Part shown: piece by piece, positions 13,710-27,233 of the stretch
How the letters are laid out: the number at the start of each line of letters is the position of its first letter
How positions within the stretch are numbered: the first letter of the stretch is position 1
The notes under the pieces: generated by a model
The model's database searches: none
What the model saw: the letters and a program-made list of their open reading frames with translations, nothing else
Told to the model about the DNA's origin: nothing
Made by a program: the position numbers and the translations under genes
Assembly: GCA_020746105.1 (NCBI GenBank)
Contig: CM036618.1
Coordinates: forward strand, 11,664,501-11,728,500
Direction of reading: 5' to 3'
Length of the DNA: 64,000 bases
Origin: Trogon surrucura
Lineage: Eukaryota; Chordata; Aves; Trogoniformes; Trogonidae

Positions 13710-16700
13710 TGTAACTTGGTCCAGAAAATTTCTGATTATTTCAAGTAGTGCTGACCACCTCAGTCTTCCTCATCTATTAACACAGTGACCCGGCTAACGG
13801 CCATGACAGTCACTGGACTTAACTGAATTCTCAGTTACACTGGTGTTGGTACTGTTTGGTTTAATTTACTTATTTGGTTTATCAGGTAGCTGGCTAATTG
13901 TGTGAAACTAAGAGTGGAATTCAGGTGTCTATGATTATCAATACCAGTATTGCTCAATACTTGGGGTTGCAGCTCCATTGATTTTATTGACCAGCAGAGA
14001 TTACACAGCCTAAATTGTGGCAAAAGGAGGAAAAAAGTGTCACATTGTGTCCCTGTATTTTGCAATTTTCACTCAGTCCACACTCCGTGCATCCTCAGGG
14101 CTCTTGCTAATGGCTGATATCTGTTTAGTAATTTCATTTCTCCACTTCTCATGCAGCACAGTGATGGCACATACAAACAAAGCATGGCAATTCGATTTGA
14201 GTATTTTGACATCTCCTTTAACATCTTTACAGCATGAGCACAACAATAACAAGTCACTACCATTACTGATTTTTTGCACCAAAAGCCTTGGCCAAGCTCA
14301 GGAGGTGACTGTGGTAACTACTTTCTGCATAAAAATTATGGTTAGGTCTCTGCCTCAAAGATGCAAGATGGCTATAAAAAATAATTAGCATCACTTCAGG
14401 GTTACTCCCATAGCAAGGTTCTTCTGGTCTCCAGGAGGAGATGAGAGGATGCAGAGGGAGTTTTGGGGCTGGATGCACCCAGGTGCCGTAGGAGACAGTA
14501 TGGTGGTTTAAGCCAACACCACGATGTGGGGACTGGCACCTGTGCTTGGACCCGCACCCTGCAAGCATAGAGTTTGCTGATGTAAACACCCCCAACTAGC
14601 CCCAGTAGTTTACAAACCAAGCCCCAAACTACATGAAGTTCAAGCTTGCGCATCCCACCACCACATACTTATACAGGCTTGCCACTCTCTAGCAAAGTTT
14701 TCAGCTGAGAGATGAAGAATTTGATGCTAAATGCTGAAGGGGAGAAAAAAAAAGAAAGAGGAAGAAAAAAAAAAAAAAAGAAGAAGAAAAACAACCCAAG
14801 GATAAGAACCAGTGGAGAAGAGCTGCAAATCCCAGTGGTCTGCAGTGCCTCTTGCTCACCTGGCCCAGTTTTGGGTTACATGGCGTGTGTGACTCAGCCG
14901 GGGCGAGTCAGCATCTGGGAGGGGTCGGACATAAATGTGTTTGGAGGAGGAAACTGAAGGAAGAAGAGTGGTTTTTGCAGGGGAATAGAATGGCATGCAG
15001 GACTGTGTGGTGGAAATCCAACATAAGCCTTGTGCAAGTCTAACTGCTATGAGCCCCCACGACTGTCTTCTCATTCCTGAAGTTATTGAGGCTTCAGTTC
15101 AGCAAAGCATTTAAGCTCAGGCCTCATTTTATGCTGTCAGTAAGTGCTTTGCTGAACAGGGGCTTAAAGTATCAAGCTTGTTGCATGAGATTTATCCCAC
15201 CTAATTTGAGGCGTTTGCAGTGCAGATAGCTACACGAGAGCTAGTGACCCCAAGCTATCCTCCTTATTGATGGGGATAAATAAGCATTTCTGGTATGCCA
15301 TTCATTAGGCCTACTCTTCCTCGGAATCAGAATTACCATTCAGTTGCAAACAGAGCTTAAAGTAGCTAGATTAGATGTAAAAATGTGTACCTATATTTAT
15401 ATACTTGAACCACAACAACCTCTGATGACAGATAAATAGAAAACAACTTATCAGTTGGAAGGTACCGGGCAAACACAAACTCAATTTTTATAGAGAAATG
15501 AAACCGAAAATTGTATTCTCAGTGAGAAAGTTAGAGCCTTGTTTTCAAGGCAAACAGAGTAAGAAAAGAATAGACCATTGTAATCCTCTTGTTTAAAACA
15601 TTACTTGTTTCATATTTTCATTGTCTGAAATTGTTCCTCTGCCTCCATCAGCTACTGAGGGTTACTGCTCACCAGCCTAACTTTTAGAAAGCTGCAGCTA
15701 GGTAAGATTAATTTCTTCCTCTGTCAGACAGATATTTTTGGAGGAAGAATCCCAAATATTCAAGACATTTCTGCAAAGTTACTCAATTCAGAACTCACAT
15801 TTCTCTGAACGTTGAAGACTGCTGCTCTCCCTGCGTAGGCAACTGGAACATAAACTTCTGGGAACTACTGCAAATATGGGAATGCCTGGAATCCCTCTGC
15901 GAAATAACTGTGAAACCTTTAATCCTTGTTATCTCTGAGAGCACATATTTTTGTTTGCTTGATTAGCAGTGGGAGAGGATGACCGATGAGAGTGCTGGGC
16001 AGTAAAGCATCACCCTGTTTCTGTGTTTGCCAGCCATAGATTGCCTCTGGGGAGATGCTGGTTCCTGGGCAAACACCACTGACCGGAGGAGCAGCAGCAG
16101 CCCCCAGTGTGCAGTGGTGAGGGGGGGGATCAGGGAATGTGTGGCAACTGCAGAAAACAGGAGCAGCATCCATAGTTGTTGAAAATGCAACACAGAGGCA
16201 AACAGACTTTTGTAAAACTTAAGGAGTTCCTAATGTGGTCTGATGCCTAGGGCAGGAGTCAAGGACACCCATTCAAATGCTTGAACTGAGGCCGTAGTTA
16301 GGAATAAAACTGCTTGACATTTCTTTCTATGAACAGTGGAGACAGACAGCTCTGGAAAACAATTCATCCTATCCCAAGCAAAAGATTTAAAATGTATGGG
16401 TTGAATTGCTTGCTGAACACAGCAGCCTCTTTCTAACTGCAAGAAAGTCACCAGATCCTTAACTAAGGTGGACAGTTCAGTCCTTAAATGTTGCTGATAT
16501 AAATTCTGTGTTTCCTAGCACTGGAAGATCTTTTCCTCTACACTTCTATGACATCTACTGAAATGAGGACCATGCTGAGATTACTGCTTCTACGTGCTAT
16601 CGCAGGGCAGCTGATAACAGAACTCTGGGCTCTGTGGAACCTGCAGAGGGAAAGTTCACATGCAGGACCACAACGGGTCTTTCTATTTGACATTTAAAGC

Positions 16701-17234
16701 TCTCGGATCCTAACACGTTAGAGCTTCTACTGGAAGCAATAGCCTGGGAACTACATGGGAACTGAATGTGGTAAGAAGTTTATTTTACCTGGGGACAGAT
16801 TCTGTCTGAGTGTTTTGTGGGACTCGAAGAAGAGGAAATGATTCACCGGCAAAAGGGGGAACAGATGTCTTGACTCACAGTTTCCTGGTCTAACCACTAG
16901 ACAATTCCTCTAGCAATTCCTTAGTGCATCAAAAGGATGGATTATTTTCTTTATTCCTTGAACATCATGACATAGTTGTCTGGGATTATGCATCCTGGTT
17001 TACCATACTGACTATTGAGGGAAGATCTTTAGGTTTTATTCTGCAAGTTTGTAGAAAAATCGCCAAAATAAGTGTATTTGCCCAACGATGTTATTGATGC
17101 TAATAGAACCATTGTGCCAAGTTTGCTGCACTGCTTTTCTTATATGTACAGGGCTGGGGGCTTTGCAGCTGATATGTTCAAATCTCAGTTCATAGAATTC
17201 CAAACATAACAGAACATGTTTTTAATGCCTAGTT

Positions 17235-17397
17235 CTGTAAGATTCTGGACGATGTCTCCTTCTTTGGAGACATTCAAAACCTGTCTGGACGCGTTCCTGT
17301 GCAATCTATTGTAGGTGATCCTGCTCTGGCAGGGGGGCTGGACTAGATGATCTTTTGAGGTCCCTTCCAGCCCCTGACATTCTGTGATTCTGTGAAG
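17235..17397 (+). mobile_element. CR1 LINE 3' fragment
   Basis: TTGGAGACATTCAAAACCTG, GGACGCGTTCCTGTGCAA, CTGCTCTGGCAGGGG, GGACTAGATGATCTTTTGAG and a TTCTGTGATTCTGTGA tail. Confidence 0.88.
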
Positions 17398-18132
17398 AAA
17401 CACAAAAGGATTAGGTCTGCATGAAAGCAAATGTAATACATCACCGTTCAATTAAATCATTCTGGAGTTTCACTTCCCTTCCAGTAAATAGAATTTCTTT
17501 ATACCTATTGCCACTATGAATTGTTTCTAGATCATATAAGGTTAATTAAAAGAGTGCTTTGTATTACATGGACGCCAAAAACCTTACAATTACATTTAGG
17601 CTGTCAGCTGCACTTGAGAGCCTTAAACTAAACTCCACTGCTACCAGATTGTCTCATACATGCAGTTTCTTTTATAAATGATTTCTCCTAAAGAGAAAAA
17701 AACACTGTTTTCAGAACCAGTTTACTTATGTTGACAAATCAGCAGCCTCACTGCAAAGAATCTTCCCGCCGGAGCGTTCAGGTTCGCAGCCCGGGCCATG
17801 TTCCCCGTGGCTGCCTCCCAGGCTGATTTTAGTTTTAGGACTGTGCCATCTGCTGTCCGAACTGCAAATTTCCTGGATCTGCACTTCGCGACCGCCAGCT
17901 CCCACAGCCCGGCTGCGCATGGCTGAGATTCGTTCCCATGTGAGGCACAGATGTTGCGGGGTGACTCTGTCTGCCATCCCCGTCGGCGGCTTCAGCCTTC
18001 CCAGGATCATTCATGTCGTTGTTTCCTTGGGCTCTGCTTTGGCAGGGACATGTAAGGGCCTCCCTTTGTCACTGTTGCTCAGGAGTAATTTTATCAAAGG
18101 CAGTATGACACACATAGGACACAAAGCCATAT

Positions 18133-18544
18133 AAAGGAGCCACTGAGGGAGCTGGGACTGTTCAGTTTAAGGAAGAGGAGGCTGAGGGGGGACCTCATCC
18201 TGCTCTACAATTACTTGAAAGGACATTGTAGAGAGGTTGGTGCTGGTCTATTCTCACAGGTCATCAGGGACAGAACCAGGGGGAATGGGTTCAAGTTGCA
18301 ACAGGGTAGGTTTAGGCTGGACATTAGGAAAAAATTCTTCACAGAAAGAGTGGTCAGACACTGGAATAGACTGGCTAGGGAGGTGGTTGAGTCGCCATCC
18401 CTGGATGTGTTTAAGCGTCGCTTAGATGTGGTGTTGGGTGACATGGTTTAGGGGTGAACTTGTAGTGTAGGGTTAATGGTTGGACTCGATGATCCCAAGG
18501 GTCTTTTCCAACCTGAACTGTTCTATGATTCTGTGATTCTATAA
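18133..18544 (+). mobile_element. CR1 LINE 3' fragment with partial ORF2 tail
   Basis: GGAGCTGGGACTGTTCAGTT, GGGGGACCTCATCCTGCTCT, CAGGTCATCAGGGACAGAACC, GACATTAGGAAAAAATTCTTCAC, then GATGATCCCAAGGGTC and a TTCTGTGATTCTATAAT tail (motifs given in pieces). About 75 codons of the ORF2 C-terminus are still open ([18 protein letters not shown]). Confidence 0.88.
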
Positions 18545-19185
18545 TCTGCAATATTAAATTTTGACAGAAAATTCAGTCTCCTTTCCGCTCTTCAGTTCCC
18601 TGAGCACAGAAGGTGCACAGAACAATGAAGGAATGGGCAATCTCAGCTAGCTCTAGCTACTATTGCAATTGCTGTTGAGTGAGGCTGTAGCTCCAGGTGA
18701 ATTGAGCCGGAAAGGAAAAGGCCTGCTGGAGGCTGGCCCCACAAAACAAGGGGTGAAGGGCACCGGAGCTTCTCAAGGGCAGTGGGGAGCATCACTCAGC
18801 AACATGGGGTTGCTGGGTCTCCACAAATAGTTTAAAACCAAGATATTTCTTAGGATGTGCCATGGCTCAGTCTGTCAGTGTCTCTGTCTGATCCTCATGA
18901 TGGGGCTACTGTCATCCCCGAGACTCAAGAAATTCCCTTGCTCCCAGAAGTGTTTTCCTGAAGCGAGGAAAATATAGACCACTGGATTGCATGAGCCCTG
19001 CCCGCTTTTGTCCAGCAGCTGTCTTGGTATATGAGTTATTAGTACATAGCATGGAATACCTATTTGTGCAGTCCAGTGCAGATCTCATCACTAGCACCAG
19101 ATTAGTACTTCACTCGGAAACAGTCCAGACACATCATAATACTGCAAATAACTTAACTGGTCCTGCTGGGAGGCAGAGTGAATTA

Positions 19186-19277
19186 TCGTAGAATTATAGA
19201 AAGGTCTGAGTTGGAAGGGAACTTAACATCTAGTTCCAGCCCCCTTCCATGGGCAGGAACACCTCTCACTAGAGGGT
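19186..19277 (-). mobile_element. CR1 LINE 3'-terminal fragment
   Basis: Minus-strand end: GTAGAATTATAGAAAGGTCT then GAGTTGGAAGGGAACTTAAC and CAGCCCCCTTCCATGGGCAG. Confidence 0.75.
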
Positions 19278-21676
19278 ACATATGTATATACACAATATAT
19301 ACCTGCTTAGGGTATATTTAGTGGAGAGCTGATAACAGTCATATAGTAAGGAGTACCAGTGTGGTATCTCAGGGCATCACCCTCCTGCATAGACCCCATG
19401 TTTGTGCATTTGGAGCAAGTGGAATAGCTTTAACATGTCAATGAACCACGTGGCTGAGACATGAATGAAATGTCCTCCACTGAGGACCAGCACTTTTATC
19501 AGGACCTGGACACAGCAAGCACACAGCAGGATCAGACCATCAGGGCATGTTAAATTCCCAGTAAAAAAGTGCTAGCAAGGTTCAACATGCTCAAAATCAG
19601 TTTTGTGAAAAATTAGTTCTTGGAATAAACACTCTGCTCAGGTGAGTGTTACCTTAGCTGGGGTTTAGACTGGTGCCGCCATCACATCCAAGTGTCCTCC
19701 CCTAAGTGCTAATTTGACAATGGTGCTTTGGTCAGCAGTGTGATAAACGACTGAAAATCAACTGCTGAGAATTGAAATAAAGTACTAGTTTCTATTCTTG
19801 GAGCTTGCTGAAGATTCTTATAGCCTGTAACTCTAAGAGTCCTCATCTTGGAGGGAATGATTGTGCATAAGAACAAAAGGATGAAGAACAACGAATGAAC
19901 TCTGACCACTGCCTTATGTTATACTTCAGTTTCTATTGCTTATATACTACTGGGATCACAGAACTACTAAAAACTAGACTGAATAATAGAGATATTTATT
20001 ACTGAAACTGCATCACACTCTTAACGACAAATACCTCTTATCTGACAGCATGAAAGCGACACCACTTTGGGAAAACTGAAAACAACTGCACATTTGGGCA
20101 GTGAAAATCCTCACAAGGGTAGCATCATCTGCAGGAGCATTTCTGAGCTCAAAGGTCTGCCAGGGAGGACTGGTAAGAGAAATCATCCCAAATGTGTTTT
20201 CAATTTAAGAATTTCGACAAGGAGCATCTTCCTGGCAGTGACTGCAGAACAGGCATGCTGTGCTCCACACCTGCCTATGGCAGCTCTGGTCTTCGGGTGG
20301 TTGGTATATGGATGAGCTCTCCAGTGGGACAAAGTCATATTTCAAGAGACACAACTGACCTGGGACTTTTTAATCTCGCTCCTGGTTCCATTATAATTAT
20401 CTCTGACTGCCTCCCATCGTTAGCATGTTTATCTACTGACAGTATCAGGAAACGTCTTATGTTTCAGACACAGAGTTATATTAGCAATTAGTTAATAAGG
20501 TTTTCTTACTTAGAATTGTAGGACCTGGTATCTTTGGCATCTAGACTGTATAACGAGGGGGAAGTATATGCCTAGGGATCAAACCAAGAAAGGCCAGCAC
20601 ACCAGGCAAGACAAGCTCGTTAGAAATACTAAGAGACATATGCTTTAAATCTCATTCTACTTCAGGATTTAGGCAGTTTTTAAGGCTTGTTTTTCTCTTC
20701 ACAGCATGAAGAATTCCCTGATCAAAAAGCATTATTAATAATCAGAACTGGTATGACACCAGTGCTCCTCCAAGTACCTGTCCTCAAGGCTTTAGGTGTC
20801 CATCCTAACATCAACAGCTCCTGCACTGAATCACCTGGCTGGCCACGCTAGCCCACAGCCACCTGCCCCAGTGCTACCCACAGGTACAGTAAATTCAGAA
20901 GCTAAATCGGAGGGTCACAAGGCAAGCAAAGGTTGACATCTGGAAAATTTGTTGCCTCTCATAGCATATGGGCTGGTGGAGCTTGAGGAACGTTGATGTG
21001 AGCAGACAAGCAGATGAAGGTTGTGAAAGTAAAGCCAGTAACTCCTGAGCCAAAATGGTTTGGCCAGTTACCCAGCAGAGCCGGGAGATGAACACAGCCC
21101 CTGAGGGGCACATAAGCCAGAAGGTTTTGTTTTCTAGTTGAGAAGTGAAATGGAAAATATCAAGAACATTTAAAAAAAAAAATCCCTGTTGCAGACTGAA
21201 AATGTGGCTATTATTGCTGTCCCTCCTCCGCTTCATTTAATCATCTTAGAACTTGCTTGTAATGGCAAATGATTCATTCTCAGATAGAAACATGATGAAG
21301 TGTCAGCAGAAACTCTTGACATAATGATGGCCAGCATTTCCTTCCAGGATCTGAGCTTTTCCCACAGGACATGCCATCCACCCCAATCCCTTTTTTCTAG
21401 GGGAGCTGCTTTCCCCAGTGCTGCCTGTAGCCTGAGGCTAATTAGAGGAGAGCTGTTAAGAGGTTATGTGATGCTGAAGACCTTTCCTGATTTCCCTGAC
21501 TCCAGGAGGTTTCAGAGTGGGACTTGGATCAAGAGCAGGACTACAAATGAAACAGGAGGGCTGAAGGCAAAAGGCAGAATTAGCTGTGACTTTTTGACTG
21601 TGAGAGCTTCAGCCAGGGAAGCGAACTCCTGCCGGAGAGAGGTCTCGGGGCCCAGCATTTGCTGTTGATCTCTCTT

Positions 21677-22215
21677 AGAATCACAAAATCATTTAGGTTG
21701 GAAAAGACCTTGAAGGTCGTCGAGTCCAACCTTTAACATAGCAATGCCAGGTCCACCACTAAACCATGTCCCTGAGCATCACATCTACATGTCTTTTAAA
21801 CACCTCCAGGGATGGGGACTCAACCACTTCCCTGGGCATCCCGTTCCAATGCTTGACAACTCTTTTGGTGACGAATTTTTCTTAATATCCAATCTAAGCC
21901 TCTCCTGGTGTTACTGGAGGCTGCTTTCTTTTGTCCTGTCGGTTGTTACATGCGAGAAGAGACCAACTCTCACCTCACTACAATCTCCTTCCAGGTAACC
22001 GTAGAGAGCAATGAGGTCTCCCTTCAGCCTCCTTTTCTCCAGGTTAAACAACCCCAGTTCCCTCAGCTGCTTCCCATAAGACTTATTCTTGAGTCTCTTC
22101 ACCAGCTCCACGATCTTCCTTTGGACGTGCTCCAGCACCTCAATGTCTTTCTTGTAATGAGGGGCCAAAAATTGAACACAGAATTCAAGATGCGGCCTCA
22201 CCAGTGTCAAGTACA
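21677..22215 (-). mobile_element. CR1 LINE 3' fragment with 99-codon ORF2 tail
   Basis: On the minus strand the frame [20 protein letters not shown] to [14 protein letters not shown] to [12 protein letters not shown] is the typical C-terminal part of CR1 ORF2 past the reverse transcriptase core. The 3' tail appears at the low-coordinate end (TTAGAATCACAAAATCATTT, GGTTGGAAAAGACCTTGAAG). The copy is 5'-truncated. Confidence 0.9.
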
Positions 22216-25200
22216 GGAGCCTCCAGCCCCTCTCTTGCCTGCCCTGAGGCCACTACAGCTCTGCCCAGCAGCCGCACGGCTCAGGCAATAAACTTCTCCT
22301 GCCCTGCCTTGGCTCTTCACCATTCCAGCCTGAATTTCCTCATCCTGAGACACTCTGCTACCCACATTCCCAAGTTAGGCTTAAAAATAAAACTGTCTCT
22401 GATCCATGCTGGGTGCACTGATTTTAGTTCCCTGTTTTGCATGCGTTGAATTACATGTTTTTCATGGTATCTAAAAACCACAGTAAGCTGCGGGCAGCAT
22501 GGTTATTGATAGCTGAGAAAAGACCCATTTCATCTCTGGAGATGCCTTATATAGTGCATTTAAGCTCAATACTCTAAATTTAAGAAAATGTTACATGAGA
22601 GGAACCTGCAGGGAACAGCTAAAGGACTGCTTGGCTTAAACGCATGCTCCTACACAGGCTTGGAAAATTACAAGATTCTGAAAAATACCCACCAAAACCA
22701 GCCCTCCCTTCTGAAATGCTGCATTACTTGGAAAGAAATGTGGAGGAACAAGTAACCTCACACATGGGAGCCTCCAATAGTGCTTCTGCAACAGAATGTT
22801 GTATGGCACAGCTGCCAGGGTGGTGAGAGAACCGGGCGGTGGAATGGCTTGGAATGCTAAATTACATCACATTTTAAAAGAGACAACCCCATAAATTAAA
22901 TGTTGCCAGTCTAAGTTACAATATAGTTGCCATGGAAATAATAAAAAGGGAAACCATTGCTGTCATTGCTTGCATTGTCACATGCCTTATGGTGGCTGAG
23001 TTATGGAAGAGGCAAAAAATGTTGGGTTCGTCTCAAGAGGCTGCATTTTATTGGGCAGGGTGAACAGGGGAGCAGCAACCCCAACAAATCCTGCAGGTTC
23101 CTCTGACACTGACTGGATCCTTGAGACACAACTCTGGGACACAAGCCTGGGATCTAGACAAAAGAGCAGTTTAAAAAACCTGAGGGCTTACCTTAAATTA
23201 AAACAGATTTCTTCTGCAGAAGAGACAGGTCTAGAAACTTCCTGATGACTCCAGGCCTTCGACCTTGGTGCTCATGGGACAGGGCCTTCAATAAGACAAA
23301 CCTTTGTGCTAACACAGCCCAGGCAACTACCAACCATGGAGAATACTCAGTCCTTTGCTGTGACATCTCCTTTGAAGCTCATGCATTTTGTCTTACATGA
23401 AGTTCGGGAAACTGCCTGAGCATACAGGGTTCACTCATAGGACACTTAGGAACCGGACACTTCTTTCTGAGGGTTCTGGAGACCACAGGACTCCTCAACG
23501 TCTGAATCTTTTGGGCTTGTCTCAACAGCAATGCCCAGGAAGGATGATCTCCTTCAGGCATGAAAGGAAGAGAAGACAAAGCGAAAAATTGTCAATGACC
23601 AGGTTACATCTGGGGACAGCAGCCCCCTAAGTCTCAGGTCTGACTCCGACACTGACATCATTCGCCCCAGGTCTCCTGGCCGTCCCTCAGGAGCACGACG
23701 TTAGGGGACAGGCCAGCTCTGGGCACTTTGCTGTGGTCTTTTACAGCTGGACTCACAATTGCTCTGCCTCCAGTGTGAAAACACTGATCAGAAACCAGAT
23801 CTGAGCAACCAGCTGCATGTACACTGTGGGCAGAACAAATGCCCATATACCTACAGAGCACCATGTAAATACGGCCCCCATAAGCCACTTTTATTCTCAG
23901 GAGGTATGCCAGGAATAAAAGAAATCAAATGCACTTATAATAAACCTCCATTACAGAAAGTGACACTGTGAACAGTGCAGAAGTAAATTTTAATCCACTG
24001 ACCACACCCTGGGTACAGATACGATGGGACAGACCCCCTGAAAGCAACACTAATGCATCAGGGTTCTGCCCTCTAATGTTGCCACTCTGACCAAGGCTGC
24101 CAGCCTATGCAGCAACCATAAATCTCTTCAGTATCCTCAGAAACTTCTATTTGTAAATGCTCCAGATTCCCTGTTAATCACAAAAAGATTAAACTTCTTC
24201 TTCCCAACATTGTGATGAGATTAGTCTGAGCTGGCAAGATGGACTAAGTGCTGTGGAAACATCTTTTCTCCTCTGTGGAGGCAGGAACCAAGTACAGGGC
24301 AGTCACCTGCTGGCAACCAAAATGTCCTCCTAGCTTGTGGATGTCTTTTACTCTAGTAATTCCATAAATATTTCTGAATTGAAATTAATAAACTGGTTAG
24401 GAAGCAGGAAATACATGAGCAGGCAGCTCCACTGGAGCAGCTAACGTGTTGGTATGGAAAAGGGAGCTAAAATGATCCCACAGTGCATATTCTAGAAGCA
24501 AGTGAACAGGTTCAAGAGTCTAAGTATTACCTCTTCATGCAACCACACAGAAAAAGGGTGTCAAGGGGATGCGCAAAAGAAAAACCTCCAAAAATAGCAT
24601 GAGACCTTGTGGAAATGTCTTTTGGTGAGAACCATAAAAAGATTTAATATGTTTTATTTATCAGAAGTGAGTTTTAAGGTGTAATATACTTGTGAACTGA
24701 AGCACTACCTCAGGAAGAATACAGCAGCTATGAGAAGGATAACTCTGTCAGAGAAAGCCACATAGATCAGTGCTGCAGAACTGAAACTAGATAATATTAA
24801 CTGAGCAACAATACGTATTTCTGGTGGTGGTTTGGTTTTTTTTTTTTCATGTGAAGGACGACTAAACATGAGAAGAAATGGTGAAGTATGTGGTTGATGT
24901 GGTACATTTTTTAGATCATCATGTCTTCAGATCAGAGTGAAAGATATTGTTCAGATACAGAGGTTATGTGAGCATATCTAGGGAAAATTTTGCGGCCTTT
25001 GATACCTAGATCACATGAGAATATAATATTGTCTGAACACTTTTATCAGTGGATATGTATTCATACATTTTTGACACTAAATCCTCCCTGAGGTTAATGA
25101 TCACTTCACTCCAGTGTGTGAGCTGCATCTTTCTGAATGTTGTTTTTGATAGCAATAAACTGTGTGTCATCACCAATTTATTCTGTGTTCACTGTGTCGT

Positions 25201-25659
25201 GTGCCAGGTTGGAATAAAGCAAGGACAGATGCTTATCTTGATTTTAGGAGACTTTCTTGCAGTCATCATTATCCTGAAAAAATGCACGCATGCTGCTGAT
25301 CTCTAGTGAAGGGATTGGGAAGATTTTTAAACGAGAGTTTGAACTGCCTGTCAAAAGAAATAGAAAATTACCAGCTGGTTTCCCAGACAGCTGGATCCGA
25401 CACAGACTGAACAGCACCGAGAACAAATATGCATATAAGGAACATAGTAACGGTCCTGTCTGCTGCTGTTAGGCAGATGCATTTTTTTTCTTTAAATTGT
25501 GTAAAATATTCATAATAGTATGTTGCAGGTTGCACTCAGCTTTTCTGTAGATGGGAAGGGAATAAATTCTCCTGCCAGATTCCCAGACATCCACTGCTGA
25601 TGGGATGTGCAGAAAACCTGCCAGCAGTGCTGTACATTCATGCAGTCCTGCACAGGCTC

Positions 25660-25995
25660 TCATCCTGGGGAAGAGCGGCTGCTAAGGGTGCAAGAGTGTC
25701 CTGGGGCACTTAACAGCTTCTTTCTGAGTTGTTTGACAGGGATGCAAAACTCTTTGCCTTCAGGAAAGCCAGCTATGCATATTTTCACGTCTACCTCTAC
25801 TTTGCTCTCAAGGCCTTTGATTTTATCTTTAAACCAGCGATGTTTATAGTTCTCAAGATGATCGTGTTCTGCTAAACAAGTTCCTTTGTCCCACACTGTT
25901 GCTGACAAATCTGGTAGTGAAACAATTTTAGTATTCAGGAACTTCAGTTTTGCCTCCAACTTTTTTGCTGTACCCTTTGAACTGACGTTGTTGCA
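25660..25995 (-). other. Unidentified 111-codon open frame without ATG
   Basis: On the minus strand the frame is open from just after a TAG (25996-25998) to TGA at 25660. The translation looks protein-like rather than random: charged and mixed, with pieces such as KKLEAKLKFLNTKIVSLPDL, EHDHLENYKHRWFKDKIKG and FPEGKEFCIPVKQLRKKLL. It has no methionine, no clear acceptor or donor of good quality, and no family I recognise. It could be a fragment of a retrocopied or viral-derived gene, an exon of an unseen minus-strand gene, or chance. Confidence 0.25.
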
Positions 25996-26824
25996 CTAAT
26001 GCTTTGCCTACCATGCATGTCTCCTACAGCCTATTAAAAGCAGTTGCAGCCGTGCTTACCGCTGGCCTCCCCTTTCCTTTTGAAGCAGTTTTCTTTGACT
26101 GGTCTTAATTAACGCATGAGCTGGGAAAGTGCCTTCTTTCCTCCTTTCAAGATGTTTTTGTTTCTTTGTTTTAATTTCATGTCTTTGGCTGAATAGATGT
26201 TTCCAGTATGCCTACACAAGTTTTTATTGGTGAAAGAAACCCAGGCCATGCTTCTTCTTTGACTGCATTACCACTGCGTGCTTATTTGACTCCATTTCTT
26301 CTCCCTATTCAGAAAAGCCAAGTAACATGATTAAAGTCCTCTTCCAGCTCAAAGACTTTGACAGCAAACAAAGATGGATCACTTACCAACTGAATGAATC
26401 ATGTACAGGAAACCAAGGCAAGTGTTAAACATATTTACTAGAGGAATCAGCTAAGAATGGTATGCTGAAGATCTGCAATTAATTAAGGCCAGTTCCGCAT
26501 ACTGAAACAAGAGATCGAAAAGCTATTAGATGATAATTAGTAAAAATCTATAAAGCTGCATTCCTCAAAGCAGCCACAGATGCTGAAAGGAAATTCTGGA
26601 CCGCTAGGCCAGATATCAACTTGTCAAGGAATTAATCATCTTATTTAACGGCAGGTACCTGGCCATGTGGATGGCCATGCAAAGAGCTGAATAGTCTGAA
26701 CAGACGGAGCACTCCTCTCCCATTACTGGTCATTGTCACGCTTTTTCCAGGTGCACAGATATGACGTTCCTCAGTTTCCCCCTTGACAGGCAAAGCAAGC
26801 TCGGTAGTTCATTAGCTTCACGTG

Positions 26825-27233
26825 TGCCCATGGCAAGTCAAGAATAAGTCTCACGAGGAGTGGCTGAGGGACTTGGGGTTGTTTAGTCTGAAGAAAAGGA
26901 GGGTGAATGTAGACCTTACGGCTCTCTACAACTACCTGAAAGGAGGTTGTAGCGCAGTGCGTGTTGGTCTCTTCTCACAAGTTGCAACTAATAGGACAAG
27001 AAGAAATGGCTTCAAGTTACCCCAGGGGAGGTGTAGGTTAGACATCAGGAGAAACTTATGCACAGAAAGGGTTATCAAAGACTGGAACCGGCTGCGCAGA
27101 GAAGTGGTTGAGTCGTGATCCTTGGTGCTCAGGGACATGGCTAAGAAGTGGACCTGGCAAAGTTAGATAATGATTGGACTTGATAATCTTGAAGGTCTTT
27201 TTCAACCATAATGATTCTACGATTATGATTCTA
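26825..27233 (+). mobile_element. CR1 LINE 3' fragment
   Basis: It encodes a broken ORF2 tail ([52 protein letters not shown]) followed by GGACTTGATAATCTTGAAGG and a GATTCTACGATTATGATTC tail. Confidence 0.88.

Larger units (their letters stand above)
11348..18132. other. 5' flank, no gene seen
   Basis: Mostly AT-rich sequence (strongest at 12480-13560) broken by CR1 ends at 13600 and 17235 and the tandem repeat at 12221. The 14017-14595 frames on both strands do not resemble proteins I know. An A-rich tract (A15) lies at 14767-14781. Confidence 0.55.
18545..26824. other. 5' flank, no certain gene
   Basis: It contains CR1 pieces at 19186 and 21677 and the unexplained minus-strand frame at 25660. 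Nothing else is recognised; the 21300-21668 frame (122 codons) has no family content. Confidence 0.55.
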
